A stretch of 64,000 bases of DNA from Bacteroidaceae bacterium (GTDB lineage: Bacteria; Bacteroidota; Bacteroidia; Bacteroidales; Bacteroidaceae): contig JAFRQD010000060.1 in the NCBI GenBank assembly GCA_017428785.1, forward strand, positions 1-64,000. Reading direction: 5' to 3'. Positions 50,609 through 59,374 of the stretch are shown piece after piece. The position numbers and the translations under genes were made by a program. The notes under the pieces are model-generated. The model ran no database searches. It saw nothing but the letters and a program-made list of their open reading frames with translations, and had not been told where the DNA came from. Numbering within the stretch: position 1 is the stretch's first letter; every line of letters starts with the position of its first letter.

Positions 50609-52119
50609 AGGTCCTTCTGAGCTTGTGTGCTGGCTTCTGCTGCGGCCTGAGCTGCGGCTTCGTCCTCAGCCTTTGCCCATGCGAACTGGAAGCCTGGCAT
50701 CACGTCCCAATAGCCACGGGTAAAGTCGGGGAAGGCAACGGAACAGCAGTTGTTGTCCATCGAAAGCGCTCCCAGCTCGGCAAGGCAGCACCACTCGGCA
50801 AGGTCGTAAACATCCATGTCGAGAGGCAGGCCGTTCTGCAGGCAATAAACGAGACGCGCGTCCATGAAGAAGTCCATACCGCCGTGACCGCCCACCTTCT
50901 GAGCCATCTCACCATACTTCTTGATGATGGGGTGCTGATACTTGGCCACAAGCGCATCCTGTTCAGCCTTCGGCAGGAAGCCGTGACTGCTGAGGTCGTC
51001 CACCTTCGGAGCAACGCCGCTGGCAGAAAGCTGGCTCTTGTCGAGAGCATAGTGCTGCTCGGGATACTTGGTGGCATAGCCCTTCGTACCGGTCAGTTTG
51101 TAGAGGCGGTTGTAGGGCTGCGGGTTCATGACATTGTGCTGAATCTCAACGACCTTGCCGTTTGCCGTACGCATCAATGTCGTGGTGTGGTCGCCATTGC
51201 GGAACTCAGCGCAGGGACGGCCTGTGGCCTTCTCTACCAATTCCTTGCCATGCGAGCTCTTGGTGTCCATAGCAACCAGCGTGGTGAAACGGTCGCCACG
51301 ATGGATATCCATAGCAAGAGCAACGGGGCCGAGGCCGTGAGTGGCATAGACATCACCACGATTCTCTTTGTTATATTTCAGTCGCCAATGCAGGTTCTGG
51401 ACGTCGCTGCCATCAGGATTCTTCCAGTAATAGGGCCAGAAGTCGTCGAGGTTGTGGATGTAGGCACCCTCGCCACGAAGCACTTCACCAAAGACGCCGT
51501 TCTGAGCCATGTTGAGCGTGTTGAGCTCATACCAGTCGTAGCAGCAGTTCTCGAGAATCATGCAGTGGAGGCGCGTCTTCTCCGAGAGGTTGATGAGCTC
51601 CCAGCACTGCTCGAGGTTCATGGCAGAGGGCACTTCGATGGCGGTATGCTTGCCGTTCTCGAGAGCGCACTTGGCAACGGGGAAATGATGGTCCCAGTCG
51701 GTTGCCACATAGACGAGGTCGACATCGGGACGCTTGCAAATCTCTTCGTAACCCTTCTCGCCACTATAAATGTCTGCTGGCGGCAGGCCGGCACTGCGGA
51801 GGTACTTCTGGCAGGCCTCAGCACGGGCCTCTTCATAGTCGCAAAGAGCTACGATCTTCACGCCAGGGATGTAAGTGAAACGAGCCACAGCGCCAGGACC
51901 ACGCATACCGAGACCGACGAAAGCCACGCGAACGGTAGCCATCTTCGGAGCCGTCAAGCCGAGCACATGCTGCTGGCCAACAGGACGAGTCGGCGTATCA
52001 ACAACGAGTGTTCCTTTGTCGAAATGGAACTTAGTACTTGGACTGAGACTTTGTGCCAATGTAACGGCACTGAAAAGAATTGCCGCAAGAAGTACGGCGG
52101 AAAAATGCTTGATGTTCAT
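50554..52119 (-). CDS. GH109-like NAD-dependent alpha-N-acetylgalactosaminidase (Gfo/Idh/MocA fold)
   Basis: From ATG 52119 the product is 521 residues; the upstream open frame overlaps the -7 box. Signal peptide 1-22 (ending TLAQ). A Rossmann fold begins 'VRVAFVGLGMRGPGAVARF' and is followed by 'HTAIEVPSAMNLEQCW' and 'GDVYATHGLGPVALAMDIHR' with the proposed catalytic His. The pattern matches Bacteroides GH109 enzymes, which use tightly bound NAD to cleave terminal alpha-GalNAc (blood-group A, mucin). A C-terminal extension rich in Ala/Lys/Glu (about 480-521) is additional. The 3' end overlaps the cyclo-ligase start. Confidence 0.88.
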   Translation of the reverse strand: MNIKHFSAVLLAAILFSAVTLAQSLSPSTKFHFDKGTLVVDTPTRPVGQQHVLGLTAPKMATVRVAFVGLGMRGPGAVARFTYIPGVKIVALCDYEEARAEACQKYLRSAGLPPADIYSGEKGYEEICKRPDVDLVYVATDWDHHFPVAKCALENGKHTAIEVPSAMNLEQCWELINLSEKTRLHCMILENCCYDWYELNTLNMAQNGVFGEVLRGEGAYIHNLDDFWPYYWKNPDGSDVQNLHWRLKYNKENRGDVYATHGLGPVALAMDIHRGDRFTTLVAMDTKSSHGKELVEKATGRPCAEFRNGDHTTTLMRTANGKVVEIQHNVMNPQPYNRLYKLTGTKGYATKYPEQHYALDKSQLSASGVAPKVDDLSSHGFLPKAEQDALVAKYQHPIIKKYGEMAQKVGGHGGMDFFMDARLVYCLQNGLPLDMDVYDLAEWCCLAELGALSMDNNCCSVAFPDFTRGYWDVMPGFQFAWAKAEDEAAAQAAAEASTQAQKDLCAKKKLWEEYDKKKAKK

Positions 52120-52149
52120 TCTATTATTAGTTTTAGTGAATTTTCTCCG

Positions 52150-52157
52150 CAAAGATA
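52150..52157 (-). promoter_or_regulatory. -7 box (TATCTTTG) for the GH109-like gene
   Basis: Minus-strand TATCTTTGCGG lies 31-38 bp before ATG 52119 and supports that start. Confidence 0.6.
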
Positions 52158-52252
52158 GTAAAAGTTTCCTAAACAGCCGCTCTTTTCATGCAAAAGAAGT
52201 GAAAAATGCCAACTTTTTCTCCTTGGATGCCTTCTTTTACATAATTATAATG

Positions 52253-52260
52253 TACCTTTG
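52253..52260 (+). promoter_or_regulatory. -7 box (TACCTTTG) for rlmN
   Basis: TACCTTTGCAAGG lies 32-39 bp before ATG 52292. It rules out the long open frame that extends back to 51875. It is divergent from the GH109-like promoter. Confidence 0.65.
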
Positions 52261-52291
52261 CAAGGTAAAAATGCCCAACATAGTGCCCGAC

Positions 52292-53317
52292 ATGAAGAAA
52301 CGAAAGCTGCTTGGCATGACGCTCGACGAGCTGAAGGTTGCTGCCACAGAGGTGGGGCTGCCTGGTTATGCCGCAAAGCAGATGGCAGAATGGGTGTATG
52401 GGAAGCGGGTCAGGAGCATCGACGAGATGACTAATCTCTCGCTGAAAGGCAGAAGCGCCCTTGCAGAACACTACGAGATAGGCTGCATGTTGCCCTCAGA
52501 TGTCCAGCAGAGCACGGACGGAACGGCTAAATACCTCTTCCCCACCGAGAGCGGGCAATTGGTGGAGTGCGTCTTCATTCCTGACGGAGAGAGAGCGACG
52601 CTTTGCGTCAGCAGCCAGGTTGGATGCCGCATGGGCTGCCGGTTCTGCATGACAGGCAGGCAAGGCTTCGGCGGCAACCTCTCCGTGACCGACATTCTGA
52701 ACCAAGTCTATTCGGTGCCAGGAAGCGAAAGGCTCACAAACATCGTGTTCATGGGGCAGGGAGAGCCGCTGGACAATCTGGATGCCGTGCTGAAGGCCAC
52801 GCAACTGCTCACAGACGCAAACGGCTGGGCCTGGAGCCCGAAACGCATCACCGTCTCCAGTGTCGGGATGAAGAAAGGCTTGGAACGTTTCCTCGAAGAG
52901 AGCGAATGCCACTTGGCCATCAGCCTGCACAATCCGTTCCCTGATGAGCGTTTGCTGATGATGCCAGCGGAGAAGGCATACGGCCTCACCGACATGATTG
53001 CTCTGCTCAGCAAGCAGGACTGGAGCCATCAGAGGCGGCTCAGCTTTGAGTACATCGTGTTTGGCGGCCTCAACGACTCGGAGAGGCATGCCCGGGAGCT
53101 GGTGCGCCTGCTCTCCCCGATAGAATGCCGCGTCAACCTGATACGTTTCCACGAGATACCCGACTCGCCATTCAAAGGTGCCTCGGAGGAGAAGATGGTG
53201 TGGCTGCGGGACTACCTGACGCAGCACGGCGTGACGACAACCATCCGAGCCAGCCGTGGGCAAGACATCTTCGCCGCCTGCGGCTTGCTGCACAGCAAAG
53301 TGAAAAGCGAAACGTGA
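52292..53317 (+). CDS. rlmN: 23S rRNA (adenine2503-C2)-methyltransferase RlmN
   Basis: This radical-SAM enzyme also methylates some tRNAs. From ATG 52292 (MKKRKLLGMTLDELK) it is 341 residues. The 4Fe-4S ligands are Cys112, Cys116 and Cys119 in GCRMGCRFCMTG; the two methyl-shuttle cysteines are Cys105 ('LCVSSQ') and Cys330 near the end ('FAACGLL'). 'MGQGEPLDNLDAVLKA' and 'HLAISLHNPF' are further family blocks. An ATG 21 bp upstream is possible but would leave almost no leader. It is first of the run to secG. Confidence 0.95.
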   Translation: MKKRKLLGMTLDELKVAATEVGLPGYAAKQMAEWVYGKRVRSIDEMTNLSLKGRSALAEHYEIGCMLPSDVQQSTDGTAKYLFPTESGQLVECVFIPDGERATLCVSSQVGCRMGCRFCMTGRQGFGGNLSVTDILNQVYSVPGSERLTNIVFMGQGEPLDNLDAVLKATQLLTDANGWAWSPKRITVSSVGMKKGLERFLEESECHLAISLHNPFPDERLLMMPAEKAYGLTDMIALLSKQDWSHQRRLSFEYIVFGGLNDSERHARELVRLLSPIECRVNLIRFHEIPDSPFKGASEEKMVWLRDYLTQHGVTTTIRASRGQDIFAACGLLHSKVKSET

Positions 53318-53350
53318 ATAGTAAACAATTTAATTAAAGTAACCTGTATT

Positions 53351-54418
53351 ATGAAAGGCCTTATGAGTTATAAATTGACATTGATGATAGGATGCCTGCT
53401 TCTCTTGTTGGCAAGCTGCCAGAAGGAGCAGTTCATTCCGCAAGCCAGCGGGCGGCCCTATGAAGTGCTTGTCGTGCTCGACAACAAGACATGGAACGCC
53501 CCAGCCGGACGAGCACTGTTCGACATCCTCGACACCGATGTGCCCTGCCTTCCGCAAAGTGAGCGCTCGTTCCACATAACGCAGATTGAGCCTAAAGACC
53601 TCAGCGCGAACTTCAGCATCTTCCGCAACATCATTATGGTCAACATCGACAAGACGCAATACTCCCGCACCGGCATGCGGTTCATGCGCAACAAGTATGC
53701 GATGGACCAGATTGTGCTCACCATCAACACTCCCAGCCAGGAGGACATGCGGCAGTTCTGCATCGAGCACAAGCAGGAGGTCATCGACTTCCTGACCCGC
53801 ACAGAGATGAACCGCCTCATCAAGGAACTGGAAACGAAGTACTCGAAGGTGACCTACGACCTGGCTTGGCAAATCTTCACCTGCCGCTTCCATGCGCCGA
53901 AGGAGCTGACCAGCTACAAGAAAGGCGAGCAGTTCTTCTGGACGAGCAACAATACGGCAAGCGGACTGGAGAACATCTGCATGTACAGCTATCCCTACGA
54001 AGGTCCCGAGACATTCAACAAGGAATACATGGTCTCGAAGCGCGACTCTGTGATGAAGGCCAACCTGCCCGGCGAGAAGCCCGGCATGTATATGAAGACC
54101 GACTCGCTCTGCACAATCGTCAAGCCCATCAATGTGCACAACAGCTACGCGATGGAGATGCGCGGCCTCTGGTATATGGAGAAAGACTGCATGGGCGGCC
54201 CCTTCGTCAGCCATTCCCGTGTTGATACGGAGACGAACAGAGTCATTGTGGTCGAGGGCTTCGTCTATGCTCCGGAAAAGATGAAGCGCGGCCTCATCCG
54301 CCGGCTCGAAGGCTCGCTCTACACTCTCCAACTCCCCCAGGAACAGTACTCGCTCATCGATACCGGACTGGAGGAAGAAACCAAGGCTGAAAAGGCCGAA
54401 AAGGAAGACAAAAAATAG
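53351..54418 (+). CDS. DUF4837-family lipoprotein
   Basis: The product is 355 residues (349 if read from the second Met). Signal with lipobox LLASC (Cys23), then a body of two similar alpha/beta halves; 'GRPYEVLVVLDNKTWNAPAG' and 'FRNIIMVNIDKTQYS' match the Bacteroidetes DUF4837 pattern. The function is unknown; the family sits between rlmN and the sigma-54 activator region in related genomes. The strong codon bias and conserved place suggest a housekeeping envelope role (inference). It ends in a Lys/Glu tail. Confidence 0.8.
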   Translation: MKGLMSYKLTLMIGCLLLLLASCQKEQFIPQASGRPYEVLVVLDNKTWNAPAGRALFDILDTDVPCLPQSERSFHITQIEPKDLSANFSIFRNIIMVNIDKTQYSRTGMRFMRNKYAMDQIVLTINTPSQEDMRQFCIEHKQEVIDFLTRTEMNRLIKELETKYSKVTYDLAWQIFTCRFHAPKELTSYKKGEQFFWTSNNTASGLENICMYSYPYEGPETFNKEYMVSKRDSVMKANLPGEKPGMYMKTDSLCTIVKPINVHNSYAMEMRGLWYMEKDCMGGPFVSHSRVDTETNRVIVVEGFVYAPEKMKRGLIRRLEGSLYTLQLPQEQYSLIDTGLEEETKAEKAEKEDKK

Positions 54419-54448
54419 AAAGATTCAGCGCCCTTGGGAGGGGTGAAA

Positions 54449-54536
54449 AACGCCGCACGCGGGGATTGCCATCGCCGCACGCGGAAATGCCCATCGCCGC
54501 ACGCGGGGATTGGCAACGCCGCAGCCGGGGATTTTA
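54449..54536. repeat. 22-bp-period tandem array, site I
   Basis: Exactly four 22-bp units (CGCCGCACGCGG plus GGATTGCCAT or AAATGCCCAT) lie between two co-directional genes, 31 bp before the ATG of the PdxA-like gene. Confidence 0.9.
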
Positions 54537-54567
54537 ACACTGCTCTCAAGGCATAAAAATAACACTC

Positions 54568-55365
54568 ATGAAGAAACTCAAAATAGCCATTACCAAAGGC
54601 AACGGAGCCAGTCAGGAGCGCTTTCTCAAGGTGTTCGAAGACCCCACTCTGTTCGAACTCTGCTCGCCTATCACTTACGACAGAGCAGACAGCCTGAAGT
54701 CAGCTCTGAAAGACCTCAAGGAAGGCAATGTGGACGCCTTGGTGCTTGCTCCCACAGATGAGCCGGCAAAGTGTCCCGCCGATGCCACTGAGGTGGTTGT
54801 GACCGGCAAGACTTGTTTCATGCCCCTCAGCAAGGAGCCGACGGAAGAAGACGTCGTCAAGCTTCGCGACATCCTCGAAAGAGACTTCGATGCCCGCGCC
54901 CCCCGCATTGCCATCGTTCAGGAAAGTGCGATGCAGAACCCCGAACTCGCAAGCCAAGTCACCATCGAGGAAGGCATCAACACATACGGCCCCTACACCT
55001 CGGAGCAGATTCTCGGCGACGACATCGCCCATCACTTCGACGGCATCATCGTGCCCGAAGGCAGCCCTCTCCCCACAAGTCTCTCGCACGATGTCCCTGT
55101 CCGCTACTTTGCAGGCAGGAAAGAAGTGGTCACCGCAGTCTGTCCCTCTGCACAGACAGAAGAGACAGAGGACGGAGTGGCTGACGTTTCCTGGCTGACG
55201 CACCCATTCTTTGTTGCCATCGACGTCATCCGTAACCGCGACTTCTACGACAAGGCCCTGCTCAACCCGCTGCCCAAGCTCTTCCGCGACAAACGGGACG
55301 ACCGCAGACAAAGCGAGGCTCCTCTGGCAAACCCTAACAACGAAAACACAGAACTGGCATCATGA
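54568..55365 (+). CDS. Decayed PdxA-like protein (catalytic segment lost)
   Basis: The product is 265 residues against about 330-365 for 4-hydroxythreonine-4-phosphate dehydrogenase. The N-terminal ('IAITKGNGASQERFLKVFED', 'LFELCSPITYD') and C-terminal ('YGPYTSEQILGDD', 'HFDGIIVPEGSPLPTSLSHD', 'AIDVIRNRDF', 'NPLPKLFRDKRDD') parts follow the Bacteroides PdxA pattern. The middle that carries the metal-binding and substrate residues (PGHTE, TGHIP, YHDQG) is missing or replaced. It is therefore unlikely to be a dehydrogenase. The frame is open with normal codon use, so it may have a new role. The stop overlaps the sigma-54 activator start (ATGA). Confidence 0.75.
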   Translation: MKKLKIAITKGNGASQERFLKVFEDPTLFELCSPITYDRADSLKSALKDLKEGNVDALVLAPTDEPAKCPADATEVVVTGKTCFMPLSKEPTEEDVVKLRDILERDFDARAPRIAIVQESAMQNPELASQVTIEEGINTYGPYTSEQILGDDIAHHFDGIIVPEGSPLPTSLSHDVPVRYFAGRKEVVTAVCPSAQTEETEDGVADVSWLTHPFFVAIDVIRNRDFYDKALLNPLPKLFRDKRDDRRQSEAPLANPNNENTELAS

Positions 55366-56576
55366 CCACAAATACCGATATGCAAACCCTGATGAACCGC
55401 TATGGGATAGTGGGGCGCAACGAAGCACTTCGCGAAGCCCTCGCCACAGCCGTTCTGGTCGCGCCAACCGACCTCTCTGTGCTCATTCAGGGCGAAAGCG
55501 GTGTGGGCAAGGAAGTCATCCCTCGCATCATCCACGACCACAGCAAGCGTCGCGGCAAACCATACATCGCCATTAACTGTGGCGCGATTCCCGAAGGCAC
55601 CATCGACAGTGAACTCTTCGGACACGAGAAGGGCGCCTTCACCAGCGCCATTGGCGAACATGAGGGCTATTTCGCAGCCGCAGACGGCGGGACGCTCTTC
55701 CTCGACGAAGTGGGCGAACTGCCGCTGAGCACTCAGGCTAGACTGCTGCGAGTCCTGGAGACCGGAGAGTACCTGAGAGTAGGCAGCAGCACCCCGAGAA
55801 AGACAGATGTCCGTATCGTGGCTGCCACCAATGTGGACATCCCCAATGCCATCAAGCAAGGGCGATTCCGAGAAGACCTCTATTACCGTCTGTGCACCAT
55901 CAACATAAAGATTCCCGCCTTGCGCAAAAGGCAAGGCGATGCGGTGCTCCTCTTCAAGAAGTTCGCGCTCGACACCGCTAACCGATACGGCATCCCTGAG
56001 CCCATCCGCCTCACACCGGAGGCAGAGGATGTGGTCAATTCCTACAAATGGCCCGGCAACATCCGCCAGCTGCGCAACATAACAGAGCAGCTCAGCATCC
56101 TCTCCGAGAGCAGAAGCATCACGCCGGAAGTGCTCGCCAAGCACGGCATCACACCCAACTCCGACCTGGACACAGGCATTGCCACAATCGGCGGAAGCAG
56201 CTCCGGCACCCAGCACGACTACGAGCAAGAGATAAAGATTCTGGCTCATGCAGTCTTCGAGCTCCGTTCCGAAGTGCAAGAACTGAAGGAGAAGCTGCAA
56301 GGAGGCAATTGGCACGAGGCTCCGTCTGGCACCACACTGCCCGCTCCCATCCCAGCCCAAAAGAGAACTCAGCACACGCAGCCGGAGGAACTGGACATCT
56401 CCAATGCCGAGGAAATCGTGGACGACGATACGCTCAACATCGGAGACATGGAGAAGCGGAACATCCTGCTTGCCCTTCAGCGCAACCACTACAAGCGCAA
56501 ACTGGCCGCAGAAGAGCTTGGCATCAGCGAACGGACACTCTACAGAAAGATTAAAGCCTATGGAATCGATGAATAG
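55362..56576 (+). CDS. Sigma-54-dependent transcriptional activator (no receiver domain)
   Basis: The product is 404 residues: AAA+ domain about 15-250 (Walker A GESGVGK 44-50, Walker B TLFLDE 111-116, 'REDLYYRL' sensor region) and a Fis-type HTH at the end (about 365-400, 'KLAAEELGISERTLYRKIKA'). The sigma-54-contact loop reads GAFTSA (91-96) where nearly all activators have GAFTGA. There is no N-terminal receiver domain, so activity is probably set by expression or another protein. It sits between the PdxA-like gene and lptE, as in other Bacteroidales. Confidence 0.92.
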   Translation: MTTNTDMQTLMNRYGIVGRNEALREALATAVLVAPTDLSVLIQGESGVGKEVIPRIIHDHSKRRGKPYIAINCGAIPEGTIDSELFGHEKGAFTSAIGEHEGYFAAADGGTLFLDEVGELPLSTQARLLRVLETGEYLRVGSSTPRKTDVRIVAATNVDIPNAIKQGRFREDLYYRLCTINIKIPALRKRQGDAVLLFKKFALDTANRYGIPEPIRLTPEAEDVVNSYKWPGNIRQLRNITEQLSILSESRSITPEVLAKHGITPNSDLDTGIATIGGSSSGTQHDYEQEIKILAHAVFELRSEVQELKEKLQGGNWHEAPSGTTLPAPIPAQKRTQHTQPEELDISNAEEIVDDDTLNIGDMEKRNILLALQRNHYKRKLAAEELGISERTLYRKIKAYGIDE

Positions 56577-57081
56577 AAGATGCCTCCATACGCTGCTTCT
56601 CATGATGGCCCTGCTCGTCTCGGCTTGTACCATCAGCTACCGCTTCAACGGAGCCAGCATCGACTATACAGAGATCAAAACCATTCAGATAGACAACTTC
56701 CCCATCCGCAGCGCCTACGTTTGGGCACCTATGCAGGGCATCTTCCAGAACCGGCTGACGGACATCTATGCCAACCAGACCAAACTTCGACAGGTCAAGA
56801 AGAACGGCGACCTGCAGCTGGCTGGCGAGATTGTTGCCTTCGACCAGTTCAACAAAGGCATCTCCAGCAGCGGATACAGCAGCCAGGTACAGCTTAAGAT
56901 GACCGTCAACGTCCGCTTTGTCAACAACAAGAAGCATACCGACGACTTCGAGCGGCAGTTCACAGCAACCACAGAGTACGATGCCTCTCAACAACTCAAT
57001 GCCGTTCAGGAAGAACTCGTCACGCAAATGACGAAGGACCTTGTGGACCAAATCTTCAACGCCACTGTGGCCAACTGGTAA
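56569..57081 (+). CDS. lptE: LPS-assembly lipoprotein LptE
   Basis: From ATG 56569 (MNRRCLHTLL) the product is 170 residues, overlapping the activator gene by 8 bp. Signal with lipobox LVSAC (Cys20), then 'ISYRFNGASIDYTEIKTIQI' and 'VWAPMQGIFQNRLTDIYANQ', the Bacteroidetes LptE-like pattern. LptE plugs the LptD barrel that inserts LPS in the outer leaflet. Placement next to the sigma-54 activator, TPR protein and secG is conserved. Confidence 0.85.
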   Translation: MNRRCLHTLLLMMALLVSACTISYRFNGASIDYTEIKTIQIDNFPIRSAYVWAPMQGIFQNRLTDIYANQTKLRQVKKNGDLQLAGEIVAFDQFNKGISSSGYSSQVQLKMTVNVRFVNNKKHTDDFERQFTATTEYDASQQLNAVQEELVTQMTKDLVDQIFNATVANW

Positions 57082-57094
57082 AAGGAACCTCATT

Positions 57095-57832
57095 ATGCAA
57101 AAGCACCTCATAGACTACATTCGACGGCCCGACACGCTTGACGAGGACGCAATTGCGCAGTTGCAAGCCCTCACAAAAGAGCACCCATACTTCACTGTGG
57201 CTCGCATCCTGCTCTTGCAAGCCCTCTACAAGCAGCACGACCAGACTTACGACGAGACGCTGCGGCGAACCGCAATCCTCGTGCCAGACAGGGAAGCCAT
57301 CTTCCGTCTCACAGAAGAGCCCCACTACACGCATGCCGAGGAACACAAGCGATATGAAGAGACCGACGAAGCCTCGACCTCACGCACCGTAAGCCTCATC
57401 GACAACTTCCTCGAGGCACAGAAACCCACGACGCCCATCAATCATCCCATCGACGCAGCACAAGACTACATTGGCTACCTGCTTCAACAAGAAAGCCTGC
57501 AGGGAGGAAAGCGTCAGGAAGAATTGCCCATGAACGGTGGAGGCGTTGTGGAAGACTTTCTCGAAAATGAGCATGGGCGGATTGTCCTCAATGACAACAT
57601 CGACAATGAACATGAAGAGACACACGCAACTGAAAGCGAAACGACACAAAACGACGAAAATAATGAAATTCTGACTGAAATAATGGCCGGAATTTACATC
57701 AAACAAGGCAAATATGAGAACGCAGTGAAAATTATCAGGCAACTTTCCTTGAAATATCCAAAAAAAAGTCGTTACTTTGCAGACCAAATTCGATTTCTTG
57801 AGAAACTAATCATAAATAATAAACACAAATAA
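57095..57832 (+). CDS. TPR-like protein of the lptE-secG cluster
   Basis: From ATG 57095 the product is 245 residues. The N-terminal about 80 residues are helical ('YIRRPDTLDEDAIAQLQALT', 'HPYFTVARILLLQALYKQHD'); the middle is acidic and low-complexity (about 150-195); the end is one TPR-like hairpin ('MAGIYIKQGKYENAVKIIRQ', 'LSLKYPKKSRYFADQIRFLE'). The family is conserved in this position in Bacteroidales; its function is not known. It has no signal peptide, so it is cytoplasmic. It ends one base before the secG ATG. Confidence 0.8.
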   Translation: MQKHLIDYIRRPDTLDEDAIAQLQALTKEHPYFTVARILLLQALYKQHDQTYDETLRRTAILVPDREAIFRLTEEPHYTHAEEHKRYEETDEASTSRTVSLIDNFLEAQKPTTPINHPIDAAQDYIGYLLQQESLQGGKRQEELPMNGGGVVEDFLENEHGRIVLNDNIDNEHEETHATESETTQNDENNEILTEIMAGIYIKQGKYENAVKIIRQLSLKYPKKSRYFADQIRFLEKLIINNKHK

Positions 57833-57833
57833 C

Positions 57834-58184
57834 ATGTACACATCTATCGTTATCCTGATTGTATTGGCCTCCATTCTGATGTGCCTCATCGTACTGATTC
57901 AGGAATCCAAAGGCGGCGGTTTGGCTGCTGACTACTCCAACAACAACCAGATTCTTGGTGCTCCCAAAACAACAAATTTCATTGAGAAAGCAACATGGTT
58001 CCTTGCAGGTGCAATGATTTTCCTCAGTGTAATCAGTGTAGCCTTCTTGCCTGGTGCAAGCCACAACGAATCCGTTATGCAGCAGCAGGCCATAGAGCAA
58101 GCAGCCACCAACCCTGGCAATGTGCCCGCTATGGAGCAGCCCGCAGCTACTGAAGAGGCTCCTGCTGAAGCACCCGCTCAGTAA
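57834..58184 (+). CDS. secG: Preprotein translocase subunit SecG
   Basis: The product is 116 residues with two transmembrane helices (about 3-24 and 55-75) joined by the conserved loop 'ESKGGGLAADYSNNNQILG', then a C-terminal Ala/Glu/Pro-rich tail (about 85-116) of the Bacteroidetes type. SecG joins SecYE to speed protein export. It is the last gene of the rlmN-to-secG run, followed by a strong terminator. Confidence 0.94.
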   Translation: MYTSIVILIVLASILMCLIVLIQESKGGGLAADYSNNNQILGAPKTTNFIEKATWFLAGAMIFLSVISVAFLPGASHNESVMQQQAIEQAATNPGNVPAMEQPAATEEAPAEAPAQ

Positions 58185-58232
58185 AAAACAAAAGCCAAAA
58201 CATCTTAAACTTCCCAGCCTCTAATTGGGGAG

Positions 58233-58286
58233 AAAGCCCCCTCCTAACCTTCCCCAAGCGGGAGGAGACAGGAAGGGGCTTTTTAT
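58233..58286 (+). terminator. Terminator after secG
   Basis: AAGCCCC (58234-58240) pairs with GGGGCTT (58275-58281) followed by TTTTT; the inner part is a TTCC/GGAA and CCCC/GGGAGG palindrome of the CTCCCC/GGGGAG repeat family, apparently recruited as the terminator. Confidence 0.75.
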
Positions 58287-58313
58287 TGTTCAATGCTTAA
58301 TATCCAATAGGCA

Positions 58314-59180
58314 ATGCTAATAGCTGACAGCGGTTCTACCAAGACGGATTGGCTCCTCGTCGCACCAGATGGGCAACGCCTCGAGCTACGCACCGACGGC
58401 ATCAATCCCGCGCGCGACACGCGCGATATTATATATAAGGTATTGTATCATCAATTGCTGACGCAAATCCCACAGACAATTGAACCGCATGACGTATATT
58501 TCTATGGGGCAGGATGCATCGAGCCTTTTAGTCAGACAGTACGAGACGCCGTCAAAGAGCTGTTCTGCGGATGCTCTGTCGAAGTAGAGAGCGACCTGCT
58601 GGGAGCTGCCCGTGCCCTTTGTGGGGACGAGCCAGGCATTGCGTGCATATTGGGAACAGGCTCCAACAGCTGTCTTTATGACGGCAAAGACATCGTGATG
58701 CACACGCCGCCACTGGGTTACATTCTCGGCGACGAAGGCAGCGGCTCCTTCTTGGGCAAGACTTTGCTGAACGGTCTCTTCAAGGGAACGCTTCCCGAAA
58801 CGCTCCGAGAGGAGTTCTGCAGCGAATATCAACTGTCGCTGCCTGGCATCATAGAGCACGTCTACCGTCAGCCTGCTGCCAACGCCTTCCTTGCATCGCT
58901 GGTTCCCTTCATTGCCAAACACCGTTCAGTTCCAGCCGTCCACAGCATGCTGATCGATGCTTTCCGCCTGTTCATGAAGCGCAACATAGCCATCTACGGG
59001 CACAAGGAAATGCCAGTCAACTTTGTGGGAGGCATTGCGTATCAGTTCGAAGCGGAAATAAAGGAGGCTGCAGAGGCTGAAGGCATGAAGACAGGCCGTA
59101 TCCTGCGACGTCCCATCGAAGAAATTGTACAATATCATCTGCGGAATGATAAAATCTTACACTATACTGCACAAAATTAA
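58314..59180 (+). CDS. BadF/BadG-type ASKHA kinase, N-acetylglucosamine-kinase-like
   Basis: The product is 288 residues. The phosphate-1 motif 'LIADSGSTKTDWLLV' opens the first actin-like domain; 'CILGTGSNSCLYDG' and 'GYILGDEGSGSFLGKTLLNG' (phosphate-2/sugar site) and 'NFVGGIAYQF' (adenosine) follow. Related Bacteroidetes proteins are annotated as GlcNAc kinases. It would phosphorylate amino-sugar released by enzymes such as the GH84 and GH109 products in this window (inference). No operon partner; the start is in a short AT gap after the secG terminator. Confidence 0.82.
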   Translation: MLIADSGSTKTDWLLVAPDGQRLELRTDGINPARDTRDIIYKVLYHQLLTQIPQTIEPHDVYFYGAGCIEPFSQTVRDAVKELFCGCSVEVESDLLGAARALCGDEPGIACILGTGSNSCLYDGKDIVMHTPPLGYILGDEGSGSFLGKTLLNGLFKGTLPETLREEFCSEYQLSLPGIIEHVYRQPAANAFLASLVPFIAKHRSVPAVHSMLIDAFRLFMKRNIAIYGHKEMPVNFVGGIAYQFEAEIKEAAEAEGMKTGRILRRPIEEIVQYHLRNDKILHYTAQN

Positions 59181-59292
59181 GAAACATGTTAAAGAACATA
59201 AGGCGATGACTTGCAATGTGCATAAAAATTCCCGAACTTTGCAGTCGTTATCCTGAAAACAATCTTTTTACCTTAAACAAAGCTAATACCAA

Positions 59293-59330
59293 GGGAGAGA
59301 GCAGCTGTGAAGCCACTCTCTTCTTTTTTT
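59293..59330 (+). terminator. Probable terminator, possibly ending a small RNA
   Basis: GGGAGAGAG and CACTCTCTTC form a stem followed by T7. The preceding 110 bp has no ORF, and a CGAACTTTGCAG near 59230 is only a weak -7 match, so either it ends the kinase transcript or a short RNA. Confidence 0.5.
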
Positions 59331-59374
59331 AGTCTCACCCTACCCTTTAAGGGGTCTTTAATAGTATGTATTAG

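Noticed and set aside
51875..52291. Longer N-terminus for RlmN
   Set aside because: It would run through the divergent GH109-like gene start and the TACCTTTG promoter box; the family begins at MKKRKLLGMTLDE.
59181..59330. Small RNA gene between the ASKHA kinase and cutC
   Set aside because: Only the terminator is convincing; the promoter match lacks the TA of TAnnTTTG and I cannot match the sequence to a known RNA.
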